NCBI RefSeq assembly: GCF_008329645.1
Contig: NZ_CP043474.1
Location: 4,092,001 to 4,156,000, forward strand
Source: Mycolicibacterium grossiae
Lineage (GTDB): Bacteria; Actinomycetota; Actinomycetes; Mycobacteriales; Mycobacteriaceae
Length of the DNA stretch: 64,000 nucleotides
Reading direction: 5' to 3'
The first letter of the stretch is position 1. Each line of letters starts with the position of its first letter. Shown in pieces: positions 55,382-64,000 of this stretch. The translations under genes were made by a program, and so were the position numbers. The notes under the pieces are model-generated. The model was not told the DNA's origin. It was given only the letters and a program-made list of their open reading frames with translations, and made no database searches.

Positions 55382-56764
55382 TCAGCTGGCGGCCTTCTCC
55401 TCCTGGACCGAGGCGGCGATCTCCTCGAGTTCCTCGATCCTCGTCCTCGCGTAGGCCTGCTGCTCGGTGATGGTCAGCTGGCCGCGCTGGCGCCCGAGGA
55501 ACGTCACCGACCAGGACAGCAGCGTCGCGATCTTCGTCTTGAAGCCGACGAGGTAGATGAGGTGCAGGCCCAGCCACGCGAGCCAGGCGATGAAGCCGCC
55601 GAACTCGAGCTTGCCGACCTGCGCGACGGCGTTGTACTTCGACACCGTCGCCATCGAGCCCTTGTCGAAGTACTTGAACGGCTCGCGGGGCTTCGGCAGG
55701 TTGCCGTGCTCGCGCGCCTTCTGCTCGTTGTGCACGATCTTCGCGACGTACTTGGCGCCCTGGATCGCGCCCTGCGCCATGCCGGGCACACCGGGGACGA
55801 ACGCCATGTCGCCGATGACGAACACGTTCGGGTGTCCCGGGATCGACAGGTCGGGGTCGACCTTGACGCGACCGGCGCGGTCGACCTCGACCTCGGACTG
55901 GCTGGCCAGGTCGCGACCGAGCGGGCTGGCCTGCACGCCGGCCGACCACACCTTGCACGCCGAGTCGATGCGCCGGATGGTGCCGTCGCCGTCCTTGACG
56001 GTGATGCCGTTGCGGTCGACGTCGGTCACCATGGCGTTGAGCTGGATCTCGACGCCCATCTTCTCCAGCCGGGCGGCGGCCTTCTTGCCGAGCTTCTCGC
56101 CCATGGGGGGCAGCACGGCGGGGGCGGCGTCGAGCAGGATCACCCGCGCGTCGGTCGGGTCGATGTGCCGGAAGCTGCCCTTGAGCGTCTGGTCGGCGAG
56201 CTCCTGGATCTGGCCGGCCATCTCGACGCCGGTCGGGCCGGCGCCGACGACGACGAAGGTGAGCAGCTTCCTGCGTCGCTCCGGGTCGCTGGACCGCTCG
56301 GCCTGCTCGAAGGCACCGAGGATGCGAGCACGCAGCTCGAGCGCGTCGTCGATGGTCTTCATGCCCGGCGCCCACTCGGCGAAGTGGTCGTTGCCGAAGT
56401 AGGACTGACCGGCGCCGGCGGCGAGGATCAGCGTGTCGTACGGCGTGCGGTAGGTGTGGCCGAGCAGCACCGAGTCCACCGTCTTCTTCTCCAGGTCGAC
56501 GTGCGTGACGTCGCCCAGCAGGACCTGCGCGTTGTGCTGCTTGCGCAGGATCAGCCGGGTGGGCGGCGCGATCTCGCCCTCGGAGATGATGCCCGTGGCC
56601 ACCTGGTACAGCAGCGGCTGGAACAGGTGGTGGGTGGTGCGCGCAATCAACTTGATGTCGACGTCGGTGTGCTTGAGCGCCTTGGCGGCGTTCAGCCCTC
56701 CGAATCCCGACCCGATGATGACGACCTTGTGCCTATCCGATGCCGTAGCTCCGGGGTGGCTCAT
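55382..56764 (-). CDS. ndh: Type II NADH dehydrogenase, 460 aa
   Basis: The non-proton-pumping NADH:menaquinone oxidoreductase that feeds the mycobacterial respiratory chain. FAD motif GSGFGG at 18-23, TRTTHHLFQPLLYQVATGIISEG, NAD motif FVVVGAGPTGVEMAGQIQEL, and a C-terminal amphipathic membrane anchor around LAWLGLHLIYLVGFKTKIATLLSWSVTFLGRQRGQL. Length like Ndh of H37Rv (Rv1854c). ATG at 56764. The 105-nt upstream gap holds AT-richer sequence (ACAACCAGTACAACGTTCAGGTTAG) that may contain the promoter. Confidence 0.97.
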   Translation of the reverse strand: MSHPGATASDRHKVVIIGSGFGGLNAAKALKHTDVDIKLIARTTHHLFQPLLYQVATGIISEGEIAPPTRLILRKQHNAQVLLGDVTHVDLEKKTVDSVLLGHTYRTPYDTLILAAGAGQSYFGNDHFAEWAPGMKTIDDALELRARILGAFEQAERSSDPERRRKLLTFVVVGAGPTGVEMAGQIQELADQTLKGSFRHIDPTDARVILLDAAPAVLPPMGEKLGKKAAARLEKMGVEIQLNAMVTDVDRNGITVKDGDGTIRRIDSACKVWSAGVQASPLGRDLASQSEVEVDRAGRVKVDPDLSIPGHPNVFVIGDMAFVPGVPGMAQGAIQGAKYVAKIVHNEQKAREHGNLPKPREPFKYFDKGSMATVSKYNAVAQVGKLEFGGFIAWLAWLGLHLIYLVGFKTKIATLLSWSVTFLGRQRGQLTITEQQAYARTRIEELEEIAASVQEEKAAS

Positions 56765-56869
56765 TTCTGCTCCTCGACGGATGACCGCTGTCTGACAACC
56801 AGTACAACGTTCAGGTTAGTCGGCGGCCATCCGCCGAGCGCGGTGAGATGCCCCACCGGCACGGGGGGT

Positions 56870-57799
56870 CTACCCGTGGAGCAGCGGCTTCAAAAGCTCG
56901 GCGACGGCGGTGGCGCCACCGGGCTGGTAGCCGTTGAGGCTGGTGACGGGACTGATGATGATGCCGTCGATGCCGACGTCGAGCACCTTGGTCTTGATCT
57001 GATCGGCGATCTGCTCGGGGCTGCCGAACACCGCCTGCTGCTTGAAGTCGTCCGGGATGGCGTCGGCGGTGACGTTCTCGTCGATGATCGCGACGACCAG
57101 CATGCTGGTCTCCAGCGTCGCCGGGTCGCGGTCGATCTTCTCGCAGTTCTCCTTGACCACCCGAAGCTTGCGCGGCAGCTCGTCGAAGCCGGCGATGACG
57201 TTGAGGTGGTCGAAGTGCTTGGCGGCCAGGGGGATGGTCTTCTTCTCGCCGCTGCCGCCGATCATCAGCGGGATGTGGTCGCGGAAGCGTGGCTCGGCCA
57301 TCGCCTCCTTGGTGCGGTAGTAGGTGCCCTCGACGGTGGGTCGCTCGCCGGCGAGCATCGGAAGGATGATCTGCAGCGCCTCGCCGAGCTTGTTGAACCG
57401 GTCGGTGAAGGTGCCGAACTCGTATCCCAGCGAATCGTGCTCGAGTTCGTACCAGCCGGTGCCGATGCCGAGGATGGCGCGGCCGGCGCTGATGACGTCG
57501 AGCGTCGTGATGGCCTTCGCGAGCAGGGTGGGCTGGCGGTAGGTGTTGCCGGTGACGAGGGTGCCGAGCTGCACCTTCTCGGTGACGGCGGCCAGCGCGC
57601 CGAGGGCGGTGTAGGCCTCCAGCATCGGCTGGTCGGGGGTGCCCAGGCCGGGGAGTTGATAGAAGTGGTCCATCAGGAACACCGAGTCGTACCCCGCCGC
57701 CTCGGCCTCCTGTGCCTGGGCGATGACGGTGGGGAACAGCTCCGGGATGCCGGTGCCGTAGCTGAAGTTCGGGATCTGGAGTCCGAGTCGAATGGTCAC
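56870..57799 (-). CDS. LLM-class F420-dependent oxidoreductase (Rv1855c homologue), 309 aa
   Basis: Luciferase-like monooxygenase fold: MTIRLGLQIPNFSYGTGIPELFPTVIAQAQEAEAAGYDSVFLMDHFYQLP, LGTLVTGNTYRQPTLLAKAITTLDVISAGRAILGIGTGWYELEHDSLG, with the F420-binding pattern seen in TIGR03560-type enzymes. Substrate unknown. The counterpart in H37Rv is Rv1855c. It is on the same strand as ndh, 105 nt upstream, and may be co-transcribed or separately promoted. Confidence 0.9.
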   Translation of the reverse strand: MTIRLGLQIPNFSYGTGIPELFPTVIAQAQEAEAAGYDSVFLMDHFYQLPGLGTPDQPMLEAYTALGALAAVTEKVQLGTLVTGNTYRQPTLLAKAITTLDVISAGRAILGIGTGWYELEHDSLGYEFGTFTDRFNKLGEALQIILPMLAGERPTVEGTYYRTKEAMAEPRFRDHIPLMIGGSGEKKTIPLAAKHFDHLNVIAGFDELPRKLRVVKENCEKIDRDPATLETSMLVVAIIDENVTADAIPDDFKQQAVFGSPEQIADQIKTKVLDVGIDGIIISPVTSLNGYQPGGATAVAELLKPLLHG

Positions 57800-57895
57800 G
57801 GATCAGACCCTAGGCAGCTCCACCGGAACGCGCGCTCCGTTTCGCTTCGGGCGAATCCGGGAATGAATCCGGCCCCGCCAGGACGAGGCCGCCCG

Positions 57896-58582
57896 TCAGC
57901 CGAAGTTGGCCAGCGCGCCGTGGCTCACGTGCAGCGTCTCGCCGGTGATGTGGCGGGCGGCCGGGGTGGTGAGGAACAGCGCGAGGCGGGTGATCTCGGC
58001 CGCGACCGACGGGCTCGTCGATCCGACGCCGTCGTAGCCGGGCTCGGCGCCCTTGCCGGTCGCGACCGCGTTGACCGTGATGCCGCGGATGCCGAAGTGC
58101 GTGGCCTGACCGGCGGTCCAATTGGAGATGGCGGCCTTGATCGCGGCCTCCGGCCCACCTTCGACGGGGTTGTCCGGGACGACGTTGACGATCGAGCCGC
58201 CCGAGCGCAGCTGGTCGCCGAGGACGGCGACCGTCAGCACCGCCGACAGCAACGTCGCGTCGAGGGCCGACCGCCACGCCGTCGCCTGGTCGGCGAGGGT
58301 GAACGTGCGGGGGTCACCGCCGGACCACGTCGGCGCCGGCACGTTGACGATGGTGTCCAGGTGGTGCGGCAGCTGGCTGCGCACGGCCTCGACCGCGGCC
58401 GGGTCGGTGTTGTCCAGGACGAGCGAGTCGGCGTCGAGTTCCTTTGCGGCGACCTCGAGTTCGTCGCGGCGGGCACCGGCGATGACCACGCGGTGCCCGG
58501 CGTCGCGGAAGCCCTCGGCGATGGTCCGGCCGAGTTCGGTGTCACCGCCGGTGACCAATACCTCCGACACCACACCAGCCAT
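57896..58582 (-). CDS. Atypical short-chain dehydrogenase (Rv1856c homologue), 228 aa
   Basis: An SDR Rossmann fold starting SEVLVTGGDTELGRTIAEGFRDAGHRVVIAGARRDELE, with VNVPAP, SIVNVVPDNP, and a C-terminal GETLHVSHG. The expected YxxxK catalytic motif reads E-A-A-I-K in PEAAIKAAISNW, so the catalytic Tyr is missing although Lys remains. It may bind NADP without redox work or use another residue. ATG at 58582 with GAGGAGG. Counterpart of Rv1856c. Confidence 0.82.
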   Translation of the reverse strand: MAGVVSEVLVTGGDTELGRTIAEGFRDAGHRVVIAGARRDELEVAAKELDADSLVLDNTDPAAVEAVRSQLPHHLDTIVNVPAPTWSGGDPRTFTLADQATAWRSALDATLLSAVLTVAVLGDQLRSGGSIVNVVPDNPVEGGPEAAIKAAISNWTAGQATHFGIRGITVNAVATGKGAEPGYDGVGSTSPSVAAEITRLALFLTTPAARHITGETLHVSHGALANFG

Positions 58583-58703
58583 CACGACCTCCTCGTGTTC
58601 GACGCTGAACCCAGCGAGTCGACCAGCCATGTTACTGGACGGTAGCTAGGTCTCCCATTCGCCACGCGGATGAGGCGGGCCGTCCGGTGGCTAGGGTGCG
58701 TCC

Positions 58704-59525
58704 ATGGCCCGTCCCCGCCGCCGCGCGGCCCGCCCCGCGGGCGTGCCGAGGTGGGTGTACGTGCCCGCGACGCTGGGCGCGGCGTTCGTGGTGCTGCCCC
58801 TGGTCGCGATCGCCGCACGGGTCGACTGGCCGCGGTTCCTCGCGCTGGTGACGAGCCCCGCCGCGCGGACGGCCCTGGAGCTGAGCCTGCGGACCGCCGC
58901 CGCCAGTACGGCGCTGTGCCTCGTGCTGGGCGTGCCGATGGCACTGGTCCTCGCGCGCAGCGATGCCCGCATCGTGCGCTGGACGCGACCGCTGATCCTC
59001 CTTCCGCTGGTCCTGCCACCCGTGGTCGGGGGCATCGCCCTGCTGTACGCGTTCGGCCGGCTCGGACTCCTCGGCAGGCACCTCGAGGCGGCCGGCGTGC
59101 ACCTCGCGTTCACCACCACGGCCGTGGTGCTGGCGCAGACCTTCGTGTCGTTGCCGTTCCTGGTGATCGCGCTCGAGGGGGCGGCGCGCACCGCGGGCAC
59201 CGACTACGAGCTGGTCGCGGCGACGCTCGGCGCCCGGCCCGGCACCGTCTGGTGGCGCGTGACGCTGCCGCTGCTGCTGCCCGGTCTGGTGTCCGGTGCG
59301 GTGCTGGCCTTCGCTCGCGCGCTCGGCGAGTTCGGGGCGACGCTGACCTTCGCCGGCTCCCGCGAGGGCGTCACCCGCACCATGCCGCTGGAGATCTATC
59401 TGCAACGCGAGAGCGACGCCGACTCGGCGGTGGCGCTGTCCCTGCTGCTGGTGGCGGTGGCCGCGGTCGTCGTCGTGGGCCTGGGTAGCCGCCGACTGCG
59501 CGTGGGCGGGTCCGATGCCTTCTAA
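58704..59525 (+). CDS. modB: Molybdate ABC transporter permease, 273 aa
   Basis: Integral membrane permease of the molybdate importer: five or six helices, including [30 protein letters not shown] and the cytosolic EAA loop [27 protein letters not shown] that docks on ModC. Counterpart of Rv1858. No modA gene (Rv1857, binding protein) precedes it; the gap from the SDR gene is only 121 nt. ModC starts inside its last codons with an 11-nt overlap. Confidence 0.93.
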   Translation: MARPRRRAARPAGVPRWVYVPATLGAAFVVLPLVAIAARVDWPRFLALVTSPAARTALELSLRTAAASTALCLVLGVPMALVLARSDARIVRWTRPLILLPLVLPPVVGGIALLYAFGRLGLLGRHLEAAGVHLAFTTTAVVLAQTFVSLPFLVIALEGAARTAGTDYELVAATLGARPGTVWWRVTLPLLLPGLVSGAVLAFARALGEFGATLTFAGSREGVTRTMPLEIYLQRESDADSAVALSLLLVAVAAVVVVGLGSRRLRVGGSDAF

Positions 59526-60651
59526 CACCGCAGCGCCGTCGGGAACCCCGGACCCGGAACCTCCACCACCGGGCCTGGACGTCCGCGCCGTCCTGGCGTC
59601 CCGGGACGTCGACGTCGCCCTCGCGGTGCCGCCCGGCGAGGTGCTGGCCGTGCTGGGGCCCAACGGTGCCGGCAAGTCCACGGCGCTGCACGTCGTGGCC
59701 GGGACCGTCGCGCCCGACGAGGGGTGGGTGCGGATCGGCGGGCGCACCCTGACCGACACCGGCCGCGGCATCCACGTCCCCACCCACGACCGGCGCGTCG
59801 GACTGCTGCTGCAGAAGGCGCTGCTGTTCCCGCACCTGACGGTGGCGGCGAACGTCGCGTTCGGGCCGCGCAGCACGCACCGCCTCGGCCGCCGGTCGTC
59901 GCGGGCGGTCGCCGAACACTGGCTCACCGAGGTGGACGCCGCCGACCTCGTCGACCGCAGCGCCCGCGCCCTGTCCGGGGGGCAGGCGCAGCGCGTGGCC
60001 CTGGCGCGGGCCCTGGCCGCCGAACCCGACGTGCTGCTGCTCGACGAACCCATGGCGGGGCTCGACGTCGCGGTGGCGACGGCCATGCGGAAGGTGCTGC
60101 GCGGCGTGCTGACCCGCGGCCGTCGTTCGGCGGTCCTCGTCACCCACGACCTGCTCGACGTCGTCACGCTGGCCGACCGGGTCGTCGTCGTCGAGTCCGG
60201 GCGGGTGGTCGAGGCGGGCGCCGCGACCGACGTGCTGAGCGCACCGCGCAGCTTCTTCGGTGCGCGCTTCGCGGGCGTCAATCTGGTGGCTGGCAGCTAC
60301 CGCGCCCCGGACACCGTGCAGACGGCGTGGGGGGCGGCGTGGCACGGCGAACCCGGCGGCGACGCGCCGGTCAGCGGCTCGGCGGCCGTCGCGGTGTTCC
60401 CGCCGTCGGCCGTGGCGGTCTACCCGCACCGGCCGCACGGCAGCCCGCGCAACACCGTCGAGGTGGTGATCGCCGAACTCGACAGCCGCGGGCCGGCGAT
60501 CCGGGTGCGCGCCGAGGACCAACCCGACGGTGCGCCGGGCCTCGCCGCCGACGTCACCGCCGACGCCGTCGCCGACCTGCGGCTCGCGCCGGGGGAGCGG
60601 GTGTGGTTCGCGGTGAAGAGCCAGGCGGTCACGGTGCACGGGCGCCGGTAA
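59515..60651 (+). CDS. modC: Molybdate ABC transporter ATP-binding protein, 378 aa
   Basis: ATPase with Walker A GPNGAGKS (48-55), signature LSGGQAQR, Walker [13 protein letters not shown] and H-loop VTHDLLD, plus a C-terminal TOBE-like/molybdate-binding domain of ~100 residues ([24 protein letters not shown]). It drives ModB. ATG at 59515 overlaps the modB stop by 11 nt. Counterpart of Rv1859. An intact modA partner is not in the window. Confidence 0.93.
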   Translation: MPSNTAAPSGTPDPEPPPPGLDVRAVLASRDVDVALAVPPGEVLAVLGPNGAGKSTALHVVAGTVAPDEGWVRIGGRTLTDTGRGIHVPTHDRRVGLLLQKALLFPHLTVAANVAFGPRSTHRLGRRSSRAVAEHWLTEVDAADLVDRSARALSGGQAQRVALARALAAEPDVLLLDEPMAGLDVAVATAMRKVLRGVLTRGRRSAVLVTHDLLDVVTLADRVVVVESGRVVEAGAATDVLSAPRSFFGARFAGVNLVAGSYRAPDTVQTAWGAAWHGEPGGDAPVSGSAAVAVFPPSAVAVYPHRPHGSPRNTVEVVIAELDSRGPAIRVRAEDQPDGAPGLAADVTADAVADLRLAPGERVWFAVKSQAVTVHGRR

Positions 60652-60803
60652 CGCGGCGCCGTCGAAGGACGATGAGCAGTCCGTAACCACGGCCCGCGGC
60701 ACCCGGAACGGCCGGCGCCGCCGTCGGGTCGGCAACTACGTCGATCGGAGGCATTCTGATGCCATTGCGGCACAGCAACTTCGAAGGTCGACACTCGGAA
60801 GGT

Positions 60804-60819
60804 GACGCACGCTTGCGTC
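60804..60819. repeat. Inverted repeat in the apa upstream region
   Basis: GACGCA (60804-60809), CGCT, TGCGTC (60814-60819), perfect six-base arms. It is 30-45 nt before the apa start and could be an operator or a small RNA hairpin. No known motif matches. Confidence 0.35.
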
Positions 60820-60848
60820 CCGGCGGCGACACGGTAGTTTCTTGTTCC

Positions 60849-61811
60849 ATGTACGACCCGGATGCCCGCAGCCGACGACGCCCCGCACTGCCGCGGGCGT
60901 TGGCCATCGTGGCGGCCGCCAGCGCGACCGTCGCCTCGCTCGTCCTGCCCGGCGTCGCCCATGCCGAGCCGGCGCCCGCGCCGAGCCCCGCACCCGCCCC
61001 GGCCCCCGCGCCGCTGCCGGCACCCGGCCCGCTGATGCAGGCGCCGCCGCCGGCACCCCCGGCACGTCCCGCGCCCGCCGATCCCAACGCACCGGCGCCC
61101 GCGCCCGCCGATCCGAACGCACCGCCGCCGGCCGCACCGCCGCCACCGCCCGAGCCCGGCCGCGTCGAGAACGCCGCAGGTGGCTTCAGCTACGTCGTAC
61201 CCGCGGGCTGGAAGGTCTCCGACCAGACGCAGCTGTCCTACGGTCAGGCATTGCTGACCAAGATCCCGCCGGCCGGCACCGAGCAGGCCCCCACGGACAC
61301 CAGCGTGCTGCTGGGCCGCCTCGACCTGAAGCTGTTCGCCGGCGCCGAGACCGACAACGCCAAGGCCGCCACCCGGTTGGCGTCCGACATGGGCGAGTTC
61401 TTCATGCCGTTCGCCGGCACCCGGATCAACCAGCAGTCCGGGCCGCTCGACGCGGCGGGCGTGCCGGGCTCTTTCACGTCGTACGACGTGAAGTTCACCG
61501 ACACCACCAAGCCCGACGGCCAAATCTGGGCCGGCGTCGTCGGTTCGACGCCGCCGCCGAACGCCCCGCGCGGGCAGCGGACCCCCGAGCGCTGGTTCGT
61601 GGTGTGGCTGGGCACGGCGAACAACCCCGTCGACAAGGGTGCCGCGGCGGCGCTGACGCAGTCCATCCGGCCGTACACGCCCCCGCCGCCGCCTCCGCCG
61701 CCGGACCCGAACGCACCGCCGGACCCGAACGCGCCGGCCCCGGCCCGTCCGCGGGTGGGCGTGCCCGTCCCGGTGACCGACGCGCCGCCGGAGATGCAGC
61801 CCGCCGGCTGA
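60849..61811 (+). CDS. apa: Alanine- and proline-rich secreted glycoprotein Apa (fibronectin-attachment protein), 320 aa
   Basis: A signal peptide ([20 protein letters not shown], cleavage at HAEPAPAP, residue ~40) leads to a Pro/Ala-rich segment (41-105, with [16 protein letters not shown]) that carries the mannosylated Thr region in relatives, then a folded domain with [32 protein letters not shown] and [19 protein letters not shown] that matches Rv1860 (Apa, 45/47 kDa antigen) nearly word for word, and a Pro-rich tail. ATG at 60849; a longer frame from 60759 lacks a signal peptide at its start. Confidence 0.95.
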   Translation: MYDPDARSRRRPALPRALAIVAAASATVASLVLPGVAHAEPAPAPSPAPAPAPAPLPAPGPLMQAPPPAPPARPAPADPNAPAPAPADPNAPPPAAPPPPPEPGRVENAAGGFSYVVPAGWKVSDQTQLSYGQALLTKIPPAGTEQAPTDTSVLLGRLDLKLFAGAETDNAKAATRLASDMGEFFMPFAGTRINQQSGPLDAAGVPGSFTSYDVKFTDTTKPDGQIWAGVVGSTPPPNAPRGQRTPERWFVVWLGTANNPVDKGAAAALTQSIRPYTPPPPPPPPDPNAPPDPNAPAPARPRVGVPVPVTDAPPEMQPAG

Positions 61812-61857
61812 CGCCTGCACCTCGAAGGCCCTGCACGTCGAGGCCCGACACGTCGAC

Positions 61858-61889
61858 ACGGAGCCCTTCCCGCACGGGAGGGGCTCCGT
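61858..61889 (+). terminator. Terminator hairpin downstream of apa
   Basis: ACGGAGCCCTTCCC (61858-61871), loop GCAC, GGGAGGGGCTCCGT (61876-61889): 14 pairs, one of them a G-U. Located 47 nt past the apa stop. Confidence 0.8.
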
Positions 61890-62008
61890 TCGCGTCTGCC
61901 GCACGTGCACGCGATCGTCGCCGTCCGTGTGCTGATTCGTGACCCCAAGTGGGTACAACGAGAGGACAGCCAGCGTCACGCTGGGCGTCGAGAGGCAGGA
62001 GCCTTGTC

Positions 62009-62308
62009 ATGGAGATGATCGCCGCAACCGAGTTCCTGGCCCGGTCGACGACGCAGACCAGCGTCGGGTGGATCGGCTACATCATCATCGGCGCCATCGC
62101 CGGGTGGATCGCCGGCAAGATCGTCAAGGGCGGCGGCTCGGGCATCCTCATGAACATCGTCATCGGCGTGATCGGCGCCCTGATCGGCGGCTTCCTACTG
62201 AGCTTTTTCCTCGACACCGCGGGCGGCGGCTGGTGGTTCACCCTGTTCACCGCGATCCTCGGCTCGGTGATCCTGCTGTCGATCGTGGGGGCGGTCCAGA
62301 GGCGCTGA
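62009..62308 (+). CDS. GlsB/YeaQ/YmgE-type small membrane protein (Rv1861 homologue), 99 aa
   Basis: Three hydrophobic helices with the family's glycine-rich pattern: GWIGYIIIGAIAGWIAGKIVKGGGSGILMNIVIGVIGALIGGFLLSF and WWFTLFTAILGSVILLSIVG. Such transglycosylase-associated small proteins are linked to stress resistance in other bacteria. ATG at 62009 with AGGAG 10 nt upstream; an alternative ATG at 62015 exists. Counterpart of Rv1861. Confidence 0.85.
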   Translation: MEMIAATEFLARSTTQTSVGWIGYIIIGAIAGWIAGKIVKGGGSGILMNIVIGVIGALIGGFLLSFFLDTAGGGWWFTLFTAILGSVILLSIVGAVQRR

Positions 62309-62326
62309 CCCTGCGGCGCGCCCGGC

Positions 62327-63118
62327 TCAGGTCGAGGCGTGCCAGACCAGGGCGGCGGCCAGCGCGCCGAGCCCGTTGAGCGACCAGTGCAGCGCGATCG
62401 GGGCGAGCAGGCTGCCGCTGCGGCCGCGCAGCCAGGTGAAGACGAAGCCGGCCGCTGCGGTGGCGAGCACGGCCAGCACGACGCCGGCGACCATGCCGCC
62501 CACCCCGCCGCCGAACAGCCGGGTGAAGCCGGCGTTGCTGCTCGTCAGCCCCAGCGACGTCGCGACGTGCCACAGCCCGAACAGCAGCGAGCCGGCCGCC
62601 GCCACGCCGCGGAAACCCCACGCCCGCCCGAGCGTTCCGTGCAGGACGCCGCGGAAGGCGAGTTCCTCGGGGATCACGGTCTGCAGCGGGATGATGATCA
62701 TCGACGCGAGGACGGCGCCGGACAGCGTCGCGTAGTGGTCGTTCATGAACAGCGGCCGCGTCCACGGCAGGGCGATGCCCACGCCGATGACGGCGGCGAC
62801 GAGCGCCACCGCGGCGAGGGCGTACCCGGCACCGGAGCGCCAGTGCTCACGACCGAGGCCGAGTTCGGTCCAGCCGATGCCGCGTGATCGCACCAGCGCC
62901 ACCAGTCCGAGGGCGGCGAGCGGGACGGTCACCACGTTCGCCCACGGCGTCGTGAAGTGTGCGACGAGATTGGTCAGCGCGAGGACCACCACCACGACGC
63001 CGATGTCGACGTAGACGCGGTAGTGGTGCAGCGCCGACAGCTGACCGAGCAGCGGGTGCGCGTCGGCGGACGCGGGCGGCGCGGCGGCGAGAGCGGTGGC
63101 GGCGAGGGACTCGGACAT
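62327..63118 (-). CDS. CPBP-family intramembrane metalloprotease (Rv1863c-like), 263 aa
   Basis: Eight or so hydrophobic segments. The CPBP/Abi motifs are present: EE in PEELAFRG (E151-E152, R156), then GLWHVATSLGL for the second motif and HWSLNG as the third, which together bind the metal. Family members cleave in membranes or protect from antimicrobial peptides; the target here is unknown. The counterpart is Rv1863c. The ATG at 63118 is used; upstream extension has no ribosome site. Confidence 0.87.
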   Translation of the reverse strand: MSESLAATALAAAPPASADAHPLLGQLSALHHYRVYVDIGVVVVVLALTNLVAHFTTPWANVVTVPLAALGLVALVRSRGIGWTELGLGREHWRSGAGYALAAVALVAAVIGVGIALPWTRPLFMNDHYATLSGAVLASMIIIPLQTVIPEELAFRGVLHGTLGRAWGFRGVAAAGSLLFGLWHVATSLGLTSSNAGFTRLFGGGVGGMVAGVVLAVLATAAAGFVFTWLRGRSGSLLAPIALHWSLNGLGALAAALVWHAST

Positions 63119-63213
63119 GACCGGCTCAGTGTAGGGGCGCGACCTGAGACGACCCGTCGTCCGAGGTGGCGGGGCCGGCGGGCTGCGCGGTGCCGTCACG
63201 CTAGGGTCTGATC

Positions 63214-64000
63214 ATGCTTGACGCCCGTCAACTCCTGGCCCCGCTGCGGGTCCTGGACGTCGGCGGTCTCGCTTCCGACGGCGTCGGCCGACTGTTCGCC
63301 GAGCTGGGCGCCGACGTCCTCAAGGTCGAACCGCCCGGCGGCTCGGCGGACCGGGCGCGCGCGCCACGCGTCGGCGACGTCGGCATCTCGTTCGCCCTGC
63401 GCAACGCCGGCAAGCGGTGCACCACGCTCGACGCGTCGCTCGACGCCGACCGCGCGCGCTTCGCCGAGCTGATTGCCGGGTCGGACGTCGTCGTGGACGT
63501 GGGCCGGCCCGGGACGTGCGCCGCCTTCGGTGCGCCGCTGACCGAGTTCGCCCGGCGCCACGAGCACCTCGTCGCGGTGAGCCTGACGGACTTCGGCGCG
63601 GACGGACCCCGCGCCGGGTGGCAGGCGTCCGATGCGGTGCTGTACGCGATGTCGACCGCGCTGTCGCGGTCCGGTCCCTCGACGGGACGGCCGGTGCTGC
63701 CGCCGCCCGGCCTGGCGTCCGCGACCGCCGCCACGCAGGCGGCGTGGGCCGCCCTGGTCGCCTACTACCAGCGCCTGCGCACCGGCCGCGGTGACGTCGT
63801 CGACGTCTCGCGGTTCGAGGCGGTGCTCCAGTCACTCGACCCGCCCTTCGGCTCCGAGGGCCAGGCGGCGGTCGGGCTGCGGTCGGCCGCGCAGCTGTGG
63901 CGCGGCCGCCCACGCAATCAGCAGATCTTTCCGACGTTCGCCTGCCGTGACGGCTACGTCCGGATGTGTCTGCTCTCGGCGCGGCAGTGGCGGGGCATGC
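63214..64000 (+). CDS. Family III (CaiB/BaiF) CoA-transferase, N-terminal part (3' end cut by window), Rv1866-like
   Basis: The frame starts at ATG 63214 and runs off the window. LRVLDVGGLASDGVGRLFAELGADVLKVEPPGGSADRAR is the opening CoA-transferase family III motif, and FALRNAGKRCTTLD, VAVSLTDFGADGPRAGWQASDAVLYAMS follow in the right order. It would move CoA between carboxylic acids. H37Rv has Rv1866 in this place, a long two-domain form. The truncated piece cannot show whether that fusion is kept. Confidence 0.88.
   Translation, partial: MLDARQLLAPLRVLDVGGLASDGVGRLFAELGADVLKVEPPGGSADRARAPRVGDVGISFALRNAGKRCTTLDASLDADRARFAELIAGSDVVVDVGRPGTCAAFGAPLTEFARRHEHLVAVSLTDFGADGPRAGWQASDAVLYAMSTALSRSGPSTGRPVLPPPGLASATAATQAAWAALVAYYQRLRTGRGDVVDVSRFEAVLQSLDPPFGSEGQAAVGLRSAAQLWRGRPRNQQIFPTFACRDGYVRMCLLSARQWRGM

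Noticed and set aside
55562-58645. Plus-strand 1027-codon frame opposite ndh, Rv1855c and Rv1856c homologues
   Set aside because: It crosses three real genes and their gaps and lacks any recognisable fold.
60759-60848. 30-codon extension of apa
   Set aside because: The signal peptide would be internal, and the M. tuberculosis Apa N-terminus aligns with the ATG at 60849.

Overview
The window is mycobacterial chromosome, most likely from a rapidly growing, environmental-type Mycolicibacterium. It is very GC-rich and tightly packed, with many GTG starts and 1-4 nt stop/start overlaps. From about 15 kb to the right end, gene order follows the M. tuberculosis H37Rv segment Rv1814-Rv1866 (recalled from memory): erg3, Rv1815-Rv1817, bacA, secA2, pgsA2, Rv1823-Rv1825, gcvH, garA, Rv1828-Rv1830, gcvB, Rv1836c, glcB, Rv1841c/Rv1842c, guaB1, gnd1, Rv1845c, blaI, the sRNA mrsI, Rv1847, ureABCFGD, ndh, Rv1855c, Rv1856c, modBC, apa, Rv1861, Rv1863c and Rv1866. 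The PE_PGRS33/34 genes, vapBC13, ilvG, Rv1831, Rv1833c-Rv1835c, modA, adhA and Rv1864c/65c of H37Rv are missing from their expected places.

The left 15 kb does not match that block. It holds a cut SRPBCC gene, an acyl-CoA synthetase, small secreted or conserved mycobacterial proteins, an SGNH hydrolase, a DUF2993-like protein, a NUDIX hydrolase, an MFS permease, a paired SMR efflux system, a VWA protein coupled to a type-B carboxylesterase, and a compact three-gene operon at 7489-10109. That operon encodes a PF10118 protein with a complete ferritin-like diiron ligand pattern, a VanB/PDR-type reductase with a C-terminal 2Fe-2S domain, and a SnoaL-like protein. I read it as a candidate uncharacterised diiron oxygenase and rate it the most novel system here.

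From 15 to 24 kb the genes concern sterols or lipids and secretion: an Erg3-like desaturase, a flavin oxidase, a secreted serine protease, a SecDF-P1-like lipid-anchored or membrane protein, an Rv1816-type TetR with two operators facing an F420-family gene, a VOC/flavoprotein pair behind a perfect KstR-consensus box, and BacA. From 24 to 36.8 kb the accessory secretion ATPase SecA2, a CDP-alcohol phosphotransferase, three membrane proteins, GcvH, GarA, two MerR regulators and GcvB follow on one strand; gcvB sits behind a tandem glycine riboswitch. From 36.8 to 49.4 kb all genes run leftwards: Rv1836c, malate synthase, CNNM-type transporters, GMP reductase GuaB1, Gnd1 and the BlaR-like/BlaI pair.

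At 49.5-50.5 kb lies a small iron-responsive island: a FhuF/IucA-like gene behind an IdeR-type box, then a second iron box, a promoter and a strong terminator that delimit the sRNA MrsI. A complete urease operon (ureABCFGD) follows, facing ndh across a shared terminator. The right end carries F420 and SDR oxidoreductases, an orphan molybdate ABC pair modBC without modA, the secreted glycoprotein Apa, a small membrane protein, a CPBP protease and the start of a family III CoA-transferase. No tRNA, rRNA, insertion sequence, prophage or CRISPR array was seen.
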